Part shown: in pieces, positions 1 through 9,500 of the stretch
Position numbering within the stretch: the stretch's first letter is position 1
Layout of the letters: each line of letters starts with the position of its first letter
Origin: Chloroflexota bacterium
Lineage (GTDB): Bacteria > Chloroflexota > Anaerolineae > Anaerolineales > Anaerolineaceae
Assembly (NCBI GenBank): GCA_023434145.1
Contig: JAEYTI010000210.1
Span: forward strand, 1 to 64,000
Direction of reading: 5' to 3'
DNA length: 64,000 nucleotides
Translations under genes and position numbers: made by a program
The notes under the pieces: model-generated
The model's database searches: none
Seen by the model: only the letters and a program-made list of their open reading frames with translations
What the model was told of the DNA's origin: nothing

Positions 1-75
1 CCCCTCAACCCCACTTCTGAGAACAAGGTATTTGAAAAATTCAATCGACTTTGGAAAAGCCATAGAAAAGCTATT

Positions 76-138
76 CGTACTTTGCATGGTTGTTGCGTGG
101 TCGATGTAGTCGACCACGCAACAACCATGCAAAGTACG
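76..138. repeat. 29-bp perfect inverted repeat, 5-nt loop
   Basis: Arms 76-104 and 110-138 are exact reverse complements around a TGTAG loop. The hairpin lies just past the stop of the minus-strand gene at 170-691. It is longer than a usual intrinsic terminator and is not followed by a clear T-run, so it may be a mobile palindromic unit that also ends transcription. Nothing else is seen in bases 1-169. Confidence 0.9.
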
Positions 139-169
139 ATTATCGAAGAAAAGAAAAGTGATTCTTGTT

Positions 170-691
170 TTATGTTTTCAGGCAAATAGGGAGCCAGAAC
201 TCGCAGTAGGCCTCTTCCGTCATGGGATAAACTTCCATCTCTGGGGCAAGCGCGTGCTGATAGCCAGAAGCTGGCAGCCACTCCATAAATGCGTACATCT
301 CCGAGGCGACTAACGCATCCGGAACTGGACCCAAGCATTCAAAAACCGCCCACGTTGCGGCAGACACGGTATACCGCTCCAGGCTTGCCTCCACAATGCC
401 AGAAGGCAGACCATGTTCGGGCATCTCCACGGCGATCATGTAGAAGAACGCCCGCTGGGCCGGATCCGCTTCTACCCGCGAGACGCCGATCACAGCGCCG
501 CCGGTTTGTGGCCCAGATGGCTTCCCAGAAGCTTGCTGAATGCTTTGGACGGTTTGCAGCAGGCCGCTGGCGCGGCAGTCTTGCCAGAAACGGCCAAACT
601 GCTCGTTGTCCGGGCCTTCGATCCAGGTCTTCGGCCCGATGATTTCAAAGGCAGGGCGCGTGACGATGCGAGGCAGATTTGGATGAGGCAT
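170..691 (-). CDS. GyrI-like small-molecule-binding domain protein
   Basis: A protein of 173 residues resembling the stand-alone GyrI/AraC effector-binding family, which bind small hydrophobic ligands or inhibit gyrase. The order of segments fits: an N-terminal strand (FEIIGPKTWIEG), an FWQDC helix, then GVSR, a Y-IAVE strand, and a second half with TWAVFECLGPVP and MEVYP before the C-terminal EFWLPI. The frame is open to an ATG at 730, but the ATG at 691 has AGGAG 7 nt upstream and is preferred. It lies 74 nt downstream of the large unknown gene on the same strand, so the two may be co-transcribed. The fold call is fairly safe; the ligand is unknown. Confidence 0.75.
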   Translation of the reverse strand: MPHPNLPRIVTRPAFEIIGPKTWIEGPDNEQFGRFWQDCRASGLLQTVQSIQQASGKPSGPQTGGAVIGVSRVEADPAQRAFFYMIAVEMPEHGLPSGIVEASLERYTVSAATWAVFECLGPVPDALVASEMYAFMEWLPASGYQHALAPEMEVYPMTEEAYCEFWLPICLKT

Positions 692-765
692 GCGTGTTCT
701 CCTGGGGAAAATGGGTGCTTCATTACTCATATGCGCACCGAGAAGCCCCCGTGACAGCCACGCGG

Positions 766-3504
766 CTACAAAATTTCTGGCAGCTCTGATATAAACCCAG
801 CCGGGCCCTTCTCACCGTGCGCAATAATGCGCAGCTCTCGGGGTGGTAGTGCTGCGATACGCTGAGCCTCCAAGATATTCTCCGGCTCCACCATATCCAA
901 ATCCGGCTGAAACGGCGCGAGCAGCCGGAAATAGCCATTATACTGGCGCGCGTTTTGGTCATCGAAAAAGGCGGTATATCGCTCCCCTTCCGGCGCCATT
1001 AGGCGGTAGACGTGCCAACCGACCGGATCCGCGGGGAACAAGCGCACCGCTTGCCCCTGCCGGAAGCGCCGCGACTGGCGCAGCACCTGGCCATTCTGGT
1101 AATTCCACGTACCCAGGCCCGTGATCAGAACCAGTCCTTCCGCCAGCCCCCTGGTCTTCGCAATTGCTTCAAAGATTAGCAGGAGATCTTGCTGAACCGA
1201 ACCAAAGATCGGAATGGGTACATTAATCGTCTCCAGGCAAAGCACGGGGAAATGCTCGCTCGGCCCTTCTTCCGCAACCATCTCCGCCCCAGCTTCATAG
1301 ACAGTGATGTAGCCACGCTGCTGCTCGCCGTTCTCAAAGATACCATAATAGGTGTGATGTGGAGAGAGCGGGCGCATGGGCACGCTGTCGGAAGAGCAAT
1401 CGCCGCCCAATTTTCCCCGGTCGAGTGCCTCGGTTTTGGAAATCGGACGGCAGGTGAACATGCGCGGCTCCGCCTCGCCAAGCTTTTTCTGCGACACCCC
1501 GGCGATCTCTTTTACCAGGCGACGGCAGTTCTGCTCCAGGTGGGTAAACCGACCACCCGCCAGCCTGGGCAAGCCCTGCTGCGGCTCAAGCTGAAGCGCC
1601 TGGGCCAGTTCCAGCGGTGCGTGGTCGGTCTGCTGGATCAAGAAGCTTGCCACATCCTGCGTGTACACCAGATACCCTTCCGTTATTGGTTCGACAATAC
1701 CACGCAGCCATTCTGGTGGGTTGATATGATAGGTGAGGGCTACGCTTCGCAGCAGCACAAGCAGCGCTTCTTTCAACGGCTGTGCCGCTTCTTCCACAAT
1801 ACCCCAATCGTCTTTAAAGTGATCGAGCAAGGCGTGCGCCAGGGCCTCTTTCATTGCGTTCAAGCCAAACTCACGCAGCATTGCTTGAAAATCGGTGGGG
1901 AAAGGAGGCGTGCCGACCCCGGGAACAGCCGCTTCCTGGTCAGCCCAAAATCGTTGGATGTGCTTGCGCCGGATGCGGAATGGCGCTGCCCGGAAAGCAT
2001 CGCGCAGTACCCGTTCCTTGAGCATTAGGTAAGCGGCAGCATGGTGTTCGAGTACGCCAGCAATCAGTAGATGCAAGCCCTCCGGCAGCGCAGCGGTGAT
2101 CTGAGCGGAATATTCGCTCTCAAGCCACTGTGCCAGGCGATCGCGGGTCAGCACATGCACATAATCGCTCAATTGAAGAAGACGGGTTGCCAATTTGGCC
2201 AGTTCTGTGAACGTTTCAAGGCGCACCAGAGAAATGCTAGGGCGACAAACCAGGGTAAATTCTGGATAATCCATGCGCCGCAGCGTTCCACCGCCCGCCA
2301 TGAGCACCTTTCGCGCACCATTCCAGTAGCGATTGCGCATGCGTGCCCGCTTGTGGAAGAGATCTTCTGTGTTCTTCATTAGATTATGCAGTACCAGGCG
2401 CGAGCCGGTCCCGGCGTCTAGCAAGCGTTCCCAGGGTGTTTCAAGCACATGGGATCCACTGATACCCCACCAATTCATTTCTACCTTCGGCTCGGGCCGG
2501 TCTGGCAGCAGTTCGGTGATTCGCGGATAGGAGTACCACAATAGACTTGTCCACGCCCGGTGCCAACTCGTGGCCTGCTGGAGAAAACGGGTGAGCACAG
2601 GCGTGGGCGCATCCCGGAAAAACCCATACGCGGCAGCAATCACGATTGCGCTGGTTGCTAGGTCCGGCTTTTGAATTAGCCGCTCTACCAGCCATGCCGA
2701 TAAGCGCTTCCAATCTACGGCAAACGGATGCCCCTTCACACCGGCTCGGTCTTCGATAATACGTACTCCCGCCAGCGCAATGCCATCTTGAACGCAAATC
2801 GGTTTGCGGTCTAGCGAGGGAAATTCGGCATAATCGAGAATCTCTAACAGGCCATGCTCTTGGAAAAACTGCCGGTCGGCTGTGGTAATGGGCAGTCCGT
2901 CCTGCAGGTGAGCGAGCGACAGAAGACGCCTGTACGTATCATCGTCCACACGACTGCGCAAGTCCTCCCGGTGCGCGCTCTCAAGCGGGCGGCGCTCCCA
3001 GGCATAGCGGCCTATGGCATCCTGCGTGCGCGAGACTGGCAGCAGCCCAGGATAGCGAGCGCGGCCTTGCGGGCGAGTATTTTCCTGCTCCGCAAACCAT
3101 TCTTCCATGTCACCCTGCCCCAGACCTGCCGCATCAAGCATCTCCTCATAGAGCATCTCTTCATCACGTTCAAATTCTTGAAATGCCTGTGGGCTGGTGT
3201 CGGCGGCAACAGCGAGCAGGTTCTCCTGTGGCACCGGGCGAGACGCGCCCCGAGAAGAGGCCTTGCGCGGAGGAACTGCCTTACGGGCAATGCGCAGCAC
3301 GCGCAGGGCATCCTGGCGGGTTTTGGCAGCCTCCAACCTCTGAAGTAGAATATCGGTAAACCGGTGGGTATGCAGCCCGCTGGCAATTAGCAGCCAACTC
3401 GAGCGTTTCAAATTCGTTCCGCTCAGAGTCTTGCCCGATTGGTAAAGAAGATCAGTCGCCTGCTCTGGGAGAGCGGCAAGCAGGGTTTTGCGATTAATTT
3501 TCAT
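766..3504 (-). CDS. Large protein of unknown function (912 aa)
   Basis: I do not recognise this family. The start at 3504 is chosen because GGGAG lies 5 nt upstream; an ATG at 3588 has no ribosome site. The N-terminal third is helical and charged. The middle is rich in Leu/Trp helices (LLWYSYPRI, NWWGISGSH), with an Arg-rich patch (RARMRNRYWNGARKVL). The last 200 residues look like a mixed alpha/beta domain with a GGDCSS stretch, and end in a segment rich in aromatic residues. There is no signal peptide, membrane segment or P-loop. It lies outside the integrative element, divergent from the tRNA gene, so it is probably a resident chromosomal gene. Confidence 0.7.
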   Translation of the reverse strand: MKINRKTLLAALPEQATDLLYQSGKTLSGTNLKRSSWLLIASGLHTHRFTDILLQRLEAAKTRQDALRVLRIARKAVPPRKASSRGASRPVPQENLLAVAADTSPQAFQEFERDEEMLYEEMLDAAGLGQGDMEEWFAEQENTRPQGRARYPGLLPVSRTQDAIGRYAWERRPLESAHREDLRSRVDDDTYRRLLSLAHLQDGLPITTADRQFFQEHGLLEILDYAEFPSLDRKPICVQDGIALAGVRIIEDRAGVKGHPFAVDWKRLSAWLVERLIQKPDLATSAIVIAAAYGFFRDAPTPVLTRFLQQATSWHRAWTSLLWYSYPRITELLPDRPEPKVEMNWWGISGSHVLETPWERLLDAGTGSRLVLHNLMKNTEDLFHKRARMRNRYWNGARKVLMAGGGTLRRMDYPEFTLVCRPSISLVRLETFTELAKLATRLLQLSDYVHVLTRDRLAQWLESEYSAQITAALPEGLHLLIAGVLEHHAAAYLMLKERVLRDAFRAAPFRIRRKHIQRFWADQEAAVPGVGTPPFPTDFQAMLREFGLNAMKEALAHALLDHFKDDWGIVEEAAQPLKEALLVLLRSVALTYHINPPEWLRGIVEPITEGYLVYTQDVASFLIQQTDHAPLELAQALQLEPQQGLPRLAGGRFTHLEQNCRRLVKEIAGVSQKKLGEAEPRMFTCRPISKTEALDRGKLGGDCSSDSVPMRPLSPHHTYYGIFENGEQQRGYITVYEAGAEMVAEEGPSEHFPVLCLETINVPIPIFGSVQQDLLLIFEAIAKTRGLAEGLVLITGLGTWNYQNGQVLRQSRRFRQGQAVRLFPADPVGWHVYRLMAPEGERYTAFFDDQNARQYNGYFRLLAPFQPDLDMVEPENILEAQRIAALPPRELRIIAHGEKGPAGFISELPEIL

Positions 3505-3543
3505 ATAGCTCCCAAGCTGCTGTGGAATAGTAGGGATCTTTCT

Positions 3544-3549
3544 ATTATA
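3544..3549 (-). promoter_or_regulatory. Possible -10 box for the 766-3504 gene
   Basis: Read on the minus strand this is a perfect TATAAT, 39 nt upstream of the chosen ATG. No convincing -35 hexamer is seen at 16-18 nt, so this is only a candidate. Confidence 0.35.
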
Positions 3550-3592
3550 GTGTCGTGGAGAAAAATGATCATCCGGCAAAAGAACCATTTCA

Positions 3593-3620
3593 TTGACAGA
3601 TCCTGACTCTGGGGTATAAT
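3593..3620 (+). promoter_or_regulatory. Consensus sigma-70-type promoter of tRNA-Lys
   Basis: TTGACA at 3593-3598 and TATAAT at 3615-3620 are separated by 16 bp. Both hexamers match the consensus exactly. The -10 box ends 20 nt before the first base of the tRNA, which fits a strong stable-RNA promoter. Confidence 0.9.
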
Positions 3621-3640
3621 AGCTGTCGCGGAAACACTGC

Positions 3641-3712
3641 GGCTCACTAGCTCAATGGCAGAGCAACTGACTCTTAATCAGTGGGTTCAGGGTTCAAGTC
3701 CCTGGTGAGTCA
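3641..3712 (+). tRNA. tRNA-Lys (anticodon CTT)
   Basis: The acceptor stem GGCTCAC pairs with GTGAGTC (3705-3711; one G-U pair), with discriminator A at 3712. The anticodon loop is CTCTTAA with anticodon CTT. The T-arm is CAGGG-TTCAAGT-CCCTG at 3688-3704. The following bases CC-T mean that CCA is not fully encoded. The gene has its own consensus promoter and a terminator hairpin at 3762-3788. Its 3' part, from the anticodon loop on, is the attachment site for the integrase next to it, and integration leaves the tRNA intact. Confidence 0.95.
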
Positions 3713-3747
3713 CCTAAATATACGGTTGGGGAACACGCCGTACCCCC
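3671..3747 (+). repeat. attL: 77-bp direct repeat with 49426-49502
   Basis: A perfect 77-bp match to 49426-49502, beginning at the first base of the anticodon loop and running past the tRNA 3' end. After one extra C in the right copy the match continues for about 28 bp more and includes the terminator stem. This is the left boundary of the element. The crossover is probably in or near the anticodon loop, a common choice for tRNA-targeting tyrosine recombinases. Confidence 0.93.
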
Positions 3748-3761
3748 ACATGTACTGGTTT

Positions 3762-3788
3762 GAGAGCCTGGTTTTTCGCCAGGCTCTC
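3762..3788 (+). terminator. Hairpin terminator after tRNA-Lys
   Basis: Ten-bp perfect arms (3762-3771 and 3779-3788) around a T-rich 7-nt loop, followed by TTCGTT. It probably ends the tRNA transcript. A second copy with the same arms but a changed loop is at 49518-49544. Confidence 0.7.
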
Positions 3789-3791
3789 TTC

Positions 3792-3813
3792 GTTGGTGCA
3801 ACTTGGTGCAACT
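3792..3813. repeat. Candidate integrase arm-type sites (left arm)
   Basis: Two overlapping copies of TTGGTGCAACT lie just inside the left boundary. The 17-bp core GTTGGTGCAACTTGGTG recurs at 49283-49299, just inside the right boundary. Paired direct repeats on both arms are typical of arm-type binding sites of lambda-like integrases. Confidence 0.6.
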
Positions 3814-3819
3814 GGGCCA

Positions 3820-5001
3820 TTAATGCCGTTTATCTATGCGCTGCACCTCGTTTTCTGTGCTGGCGAACTCCACTCGCAAAGGTGTAACCAGCTCATCCAT
3901 CAGCTGCCCAGCAATTCCCACGCTTTCGGTGTAAAGGTGCCCGTAGGTATTCAGCGTGATCGAGGGGTTAGCATGTCCCAGGATCTTGCTGACCACCAGG
4001 ACCGGTATGTTGTGGTTGAGCATCAGGCTGGCTGCACTGTGGCGCAGGTCATGAAATCGCACCTCTGGTAGCCCGGCTTCTTTTAGCACAGCAATGAAGT
4101 CTTTGCGCAGGTTATGGGCGTCCATCGGCGTACCGATCGCTGTTGTGAACACAAGTCCATATTCTTGCCAGCGTTTCCCAGCCACCGCTTTCTCGATCGC
4201 CTGACGTTCTTTCTGCCGCCGTAAAGCCTCTATCGCCCCTGCTCCAATCGGCACCATACGCCGGCCCGCTCGGGTTTTGGGTTCCATGAAGCTCCATCCT
4301 TGCTTCGGCACGCGCTGAACCTGGCGCTGCACGTTCATCAGCCCCGTACTCCAGAGGATATCGGTCCACTTCAGGCCGAAAATTTCGGCCTGCCTCATTC
4401 CGGTGACCGCAGCCAGTTGGAACAGCGCCTCCAGGCGGTTGCCAGAAGCAGCGGCGAGCAGTCTCCCGATCTGGTCTGAGTCGAGCACAAGCATTTCCTT
4501 GTGCTGGTAACGCGGCAGGCTGGCGCCGTGAGCCGTGTTCGTAGGGATCAGCCCATAGATAACAGCTTTCGCCAGGCTGCGGTGAAGGATGCCGTGAACA
4601 TAGCGGATGGTCCGCACACCGCGGCCAGCTTTCTGGAGGTCGGCATACAGCTTCTCGACTCGTTGAGGGGTAATCGCCTTCAACGGAAGGTTCCCGATGT
4701 GGGGGTTGATATGCAGCTTGATGATACGCGCGTACTGGTAGTGCGTTTTTGGCCTCAGGGTCGCTCGGGCGTTCTCGAGCCACATCTCCAGGTACTCGGA
4801 AAGCTGGATTCGACCGCCTTCCAGATCAAGCCCACTGTCTATCTGGTGGAGCGTCTTCCGCAGCCATTCCAGGCACTCTTGTTTGGTGTCCGCCCCAAAT
4901 GATACGCGCTTCCCATCACGCTGGATCTGTGCTCGCCAGCGGCCGTTCTTTCGCTGGGTGATCGATCCCTCGCCCATCCCGCGATGTTTTTTTGTCGCCA
5001 T
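3820..5001 (-). CDS. int: Tyrosine recombinase (integrase) of the tRNA-Lys element
   Basis: A protein of 393 residues, typical of phage and ICE integrases. The N-terminus (residues 10-40) is an AP2-like arm-binding strand region with GSITQRKNGRW. A SAM-like core-binding domain follows at about 65-160, then the catalytic domain. All catalytic residues are visible: Arg203 (TGMRQAE), Lys242, His317/Arg320 (HDLRHSAAS), His343 (LGHANPSIT) and the nucleophile Tyr353 (NTYGHL). The ATG at 5001 has GAGGTAG upstream. The gene ends about 70 bp from the att core and points at it. A decayed copy of its last 36 codons lies beyond the right att repeat (49563-49671). Confidence 0.95.
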   Translation of the reverse strand: MATKKHRGMGEGSITQRKNGRWRAQIQRDGKRVSFGADTKQECLEWLRKTLHQIDSGLDLEGGRIQLSEYLEMWLENARATLRPKTHYQYARIIKLHINPHIGNLPLKAITPQRVEKLYADLQKAGRGVRTIRYVHGILHRSLAKAVIYGLIPTNTAHGASLPRYQHKEMLVLDSDQIGRLLAAASGNRLEALFQLAAVTGMRQAEIFGLKWTDILWSTGLMNVQRQVQRVPKQGWSFMEPKTRAGRRMVPIGAGAIEALRRQKERQAIEKAVAGKRWQEYGLVFTTAIGTPMDAHNLRKDFIAVLKEAGLPEVRFHDLRHSAASLMLNHNIPVLVVSKILGHANPSITLNTYGHLYTESVGIAGQLMDELVTPLRVEFASTENEVQRIDKRH

Positions 5002-5122
5002 TTCTACCTCGCTTTCAAAGTGAGAGAAATGGCGGTACCGCTCCTTGTCCTATGAGGTTGGTAAAGATCTAGAACTATTGTACAACAAAAGGACAGGGAG
5101 CGTACCGCGCATCTCGAGGTTC

Positions 5123-5332
5123 CTACCCGACGCTCCGTGGTAGGCTGGCGATGTATTCTTCAAGATCGGTTGGCAGACAGCGGATACAACGGCCGATATA
5201 TACGGAAGCGATCTCCCCAGTTTGCATCAAGGCATACGCCTTGCGCTTGCTGACAGATAATCTTCTGGCCACATCAGCAGCGGTTAACAGGCGCGGTTCG
5301 GGAGTCTCGTTACTCGAGTGATGGTCGTTCAT
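5123..5332 (-). CDS. Excisionase-like helix-turn-helix protein
   Basis: A 69-residue protein with a winged-helix/MerR-like excisionase domain (LLTAADVARRLSVSKRKAYALM, then a G-I-A-S-V-Y-I-G strand and a PTDLEEYIASL helix). Such proteins bend DNA and direct integrase toward excision, or act as AlpA-like activators. The ATG at 5332 is preferred over an upstream in-frame TTG (5344) because TGGAGG lies just before it. It sits 121 bp upstream of int on the same strand, the usual xis-int order. Confidence 0.85.
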   Translation of the reverse strand: MNDHHSSNETPEPRLLTAADVARRLSVSKRKAYALMQTGEIASVYIGRCIRCLPTDLEEYIASLPRSVG

Positions 5333-5492
5333 TGGTTCCTCCAATAAGCAGGTAGTTGTAATGGTTGGTAGGTTATTTCATCTTCATCTGGAGGAATTCA
5401 TTGAATCTTTAACAATCATCGTCATCTTTCGCCGTGTCCATCCCGTTCCTCAGGCAGGATGTGGAGCTAGCAGCAGGAGTTTCAGGGAATAC

Positions 5493-6554
5493 TTACATAC
5501 CCGGTTGTGACCACCAAGCTTGAGGGAATACCTTCCCATCTCGTCGGTCGGGCTGTATCTCCACCGGATGTACAATATCAATTGGTACTTTGCGAACATT
5601 CGCGTCATCTACAAACCCAGGCGGTGGCGGTAGGACAAGGGGGGGTAGGCAGGCGAGTTCATCCACCAGGAGGGGAGAAATGCCCACATCCGCGATATCC
5701 TTGAAAGCCTTCTGGATACTCCGCAAGCTATAACCCGTTGCCTGCGCGATTTGCTTCCTTGATCCCAGCTCTTGTTGCGCCTTAAGAATTTCGTACAGAC
5801 GCTTTCCCTTTGTAGGGCCAAACTGATCACACAAGACTTTCTGAGCCATGTCATAGCCCCCAAACGAACGATTGAAGATGCTTAAGATCTCCTGGTCCTT
5901 CTTGAGAATGTAATACATCAATCCCTCTGACACGTCCCTAAGCGTAGGCTTCTTCGACAGATTGATGTATTCATTGAAAACCTTCCGGATTGCCTTTGTC
6001 CTGAGTGCGGTCTCCTGGCGTATGAACCCCTTAGCTGCCGGATTGTTTGACTCGACACCTTTATCATAGAACCTGCAGCACGATTGCCCACTCGGATACT
6101 CTATACCTTCACCTGGGTAATGGACAGGTTTACGATGTGGAAAATGCAACACATGGAAGGCCTTTGGGTAGTAGGGGGCCAAGTCGCCTACAAAGAAGTT
6201 GTAGGTAACATGAAACTCGGACAGTTCGGCCTTCCATGGATCCAGTTCTGGGAGATCCGGGATACTGTTTAGCAAGAGCGTAACATACCTGATTGCGTGC
6301 TCCAGCGAAGGAGCAAGAAGGAAGTTATCGCCATGCAGCAGTTTGGGTAGAGAAATCCTTATGAACAGGTTCGAACCCATATGATAGTAGTTGGAGTAGT
6401 ATGTCAGGTGAATGGTGCTGCCATTGTCAAGCTTGTAAAGTTTATGGCGAGACCCATGCGAAAAGCCATCCTCCTCGATCTTGATATACCTCCAGCCTTG
6501 TGTTTGGCTGTTCTCCAAATGCACTTCGAAACGGAGCTGGAGAGTATCGACCAT
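5493..6554 (-). CDS. Phage/plasmid replication initiator, gene II/X-like
   Basis: A 353-residue protein beginning MVDTLQLRFEV, like the opening of rolling-circle initiators of the filamentous-phage II/X family. It has a central FHVTYNFFVGD strand, a C-C-R-FYDKGVE segment, an RQETALRTK helix typical of this family, and a C-terminal helix-turn-helix (SRKQIAQATGYSLRSIQKAF). The frame is open back to 7031 without stops, but those 159 codons look unlike protein, so the internal ATG is chosen; its ribosome site (AAGG) is weak. It probably starts extrachromosomal copying of the excised element. The catalytic tyrosine is not assigned with certainty. Confidence 0.6.
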   Translation of the reverse strand: MVDTLQLRFEVHLENSQTQGWRYIKIEEDGFSHGSRHKLYKLDNGSTIHLTYYSNYYHMGSNLFIRISLPKLLHGDNFLLAPSLEHAIRYVTLLLNSIPDLPELDPWKAELSEFHVTYNFFVGDLAPYYPKAFHVLHFPHRKPVHYPGEGIEYPSGQSCCRFYDKGVESNNPAAKGFIRQETALRTKAIRKVFNEYINLSKKPTLRDVSEGLMYYILKKDQEILSIFNRSFGGYDMAQKVLCDQFGPTKGKRLYEILKAQQELGSRKQIAQATGYSLRSIQKAFKDIADVGISPLLVDELACLPPLVLPPPPGFVDDANVRKVPIDIVHPVEIQPDRRDGKVFPQAWWSQPGM

Positions 6555-9500
6555 CAGGCGCGGACCTTGGGCCAAAAGACATCTCTGCCACTGCGCCATT
6601 GGATAGCAGTGAGAGATCGCGACACAGGAGTAGCACGGATCGGCCAGCAGAGGGCGCGGTTCCTTATGGAGTGCCTCGCCGTTACCTGTAAGTCCCTTTT
6701 CTATGGCCACTGCCCCTGCGAGTGTACGTGCTGGACAGGCAGAAGAAATAATTCCTCCAGACTCCAATGGTGGGAGCGACAGCAGGCTGGATAGTGAAGG
6801 GCTATCCAACTTCGCCCTTTTTAACTTTTTGTCGGGTTTCTTGCTCCACGATTTACCAGACATCGGAAAAAGATCTCCAATCCCTGGCCCGCATTTCTGG
6901 TGCCCATTGTGGAACGAGATAATAGCTCGATCCACATGGGAAACAAAAAAACGGCCCAGATGAAACAACCGGATGTTGAACGGCTCCTGGAGGCCCATGT
7001 TCGATGGGTTTCCGAAGCACAACGTCATCATCTGTTCATCTCATCTAAGCCGCTTATAGCGGAGGTTTAGAAAGGCCGGCTTCTTACATTGGTTACCGGC
7101 ACAAATTCAACCTATGCAAATTATACAGTCAATGCAAAATGCGTCAAGTCATTATTTAAAGATCATTACGAAAAAACAACCCAAACACAACCGACCCTAT
7201 GCGCCCCTGGCAGTTTTGGAAACCAGTTGCTACCGAGGAATAATAGGGTCTCTTCACTTTATGCACGAGGGATAACAGAAATATAGGGGAGTACGAACAG
7301 GGGAACACACCAAACAGATGAGTGAAGCCCGACATGGCTTCGAGAAGTCACTCGTAATGGTGCGCTGATTTCGGATATCGGGGCAAACAACTAAGAAGGC
7401 CCCAATACCCACCAGTAGGGCAGCAGGAGCGAATATTAGGCCATTGTGCAGGAAAAAAATAGGGTCAGGCCCGAAAACAGGCTACAAATGGCTGAGGAGC
7501 GGGAAGGTGGGGCGGGCCAGGCTGACGGCCAGTCGCGACGGCCAAGTAACAGTCCATCTCGGAATGAATGGGACTGGGAAGCCAAGATCGTGGCGGCGTG
7601 GACTACCTTGACAGAATGGGGCGTGCTATATATTCGCCGGCTACTGTTACGACAGGGCATGGAAAGGCTGCCGGCGGACACTATGATCCACGGAACCCGG
7701 GATATCATAGCCAAATGAATGCAGGCAGCATTAAGGCACAGGCCCTTTACACACCATTATGATGGCTATACACCTCAAAAGTTCATTCTATGAATTTATT
7801 AGGACTCTACCGTTGGAGCAGGGCATTCCTGTGGACTCTTTACGCCTACTTTCAATATTTGGTTACACTTTAGCACATATAGAACATACGTTCTAGACAT
7901 CAGTGTTACGCTCGTAAATCTTTTTACGGGTGTATAAGTTTGAAAATAAACCTTTCCTGTTCCAGGTTTGCTGAAGTGCCCGTGACCTATTATCAGCGCG
8001 GTTAACTTTGAAGGTATATACACCAGGATGTGAAGGGAACGAGGACCAGTGAGACGGATATTGGCACAGAAAAGGAGCAACACACAGCACTACCGGTCAA
8101 CTTATGGGATACCAAATATCAAAGGACCTGTGCGAAGGCCACCCGCCCTTACTGAAGATTGTAGAAGGGATTGTGGGAGAGGACAATGGATCCACTATGT
8201 ATGCACTTAAACCGCTCTCATCACTTGACGGCCGACTACATACAACACACCGGGTGAATCGTTGATGCTAATCCACCACAAACCAACCGTCACACAAAGC
8301 CGTATTAACGGGTATATATCGGTTGTATGCATTCTGCAGACCTACTCTACTAATACCTGTCCTTGTTAGCAGATTGACTGATCATCGCGATCGCCTTACC
8401 CGGCTCGCTTGTATTCGTAACTCAGCAATCTGTTTTGTCCATTGTCATTTCGGGTTATTGCGTGCCTGGATCACTGGTCCCTTTCATCTCGGCTCACTGG
8501 CAAATTTGGCAAAAGCTACCAACCAAAAGGCCACCACTTCCAATACTGTTTGACTGACCTGATGGAGAAGGTGAGATAGCTGCTCTTTTAATATATCTTA
8601 CGCCAGAACCTATTATTCAACCGATAGAAAATCACTATTTACAGGGAACTGTTATACTGGCCCATTCCAGACGCTACACCTTGCCTTATTGTCGTTGGTT
8701 GTTGTAAGTTACATTTGAGCCAAGCTCTCAGGAGCCACAGGGACTACGGTACGATGAGCTGAGGTACCTTCCCTGGTATGGTAGAAAGGCGGGGAACACC
8801 GGGGTTTCCTTGGATCGCACAAGTAAGACCACAGTAGCCAGTTGCGGCAGCAAACGTCCAGCCGAGCATTGCAGCTATCCATGTGCATAGATTTGGAAGA
8901 CCTCTGGGGAAAGTCGGCCTGGGCTGAACGGAGGAGGGATAAGCTCCAACAGTTGGAGACTTTATCTTGCTGACCCGCCCACAGTACATTGGGGGCACCC
9001 AGCGCTCGCATCACGCCTTGAGCAGCTCAGGCGGACAACAGGCCTGATGTGCTGTTGCTCCTACAGTATGCGAACGATCCCGATCTGACCTAGGCCTGCA
9101 CTAGTGGCAGCATGGAAAGTGAGAGTGGTCACGCGCAGGGTGGCAGCGATGCTCATATATACCCTACAATGACTCCTTACTGGGTTTATAGCCGTGGCAT
9201 TCGGGACGGTAGCATTACACAGGTGATATTCGTCCTTGTGCTACGCGTCCAGCCGCTCAATCTACCCCGTCTGTGCATGCTTATTGGGTCTCTACTGAAC
9301 TTACTGCTCAGGATCTTGTGCAGGCCGTCCACCTGCAGTTATAAGCACAGTCATAAGAGGTCAGAGGCCAGGACAGTTGGGGAAGTAGTGGAGAGATTTA
9401 GTGTACAGCTGACGAACAACGCGTACAATATTCTCCAGTGGGCTTTTTTGCTCTTCACACATCCAGTGGTAGCGGCTCATGGGGTGGTCCAAGTTACCGC

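Noticed and set aside
1189..2028. 279-codon open frame on the plus strand
   Set aside because: Antisense to the large unknown gene (766-3504); no ribosome site and composition typical of a shadow frame.
6557..7031. In-frame extension making the Rep protein 512 aa
   Set aside because: The extra 159 residues have unlikely composition and the family starts at the MVDTLQL methionine.
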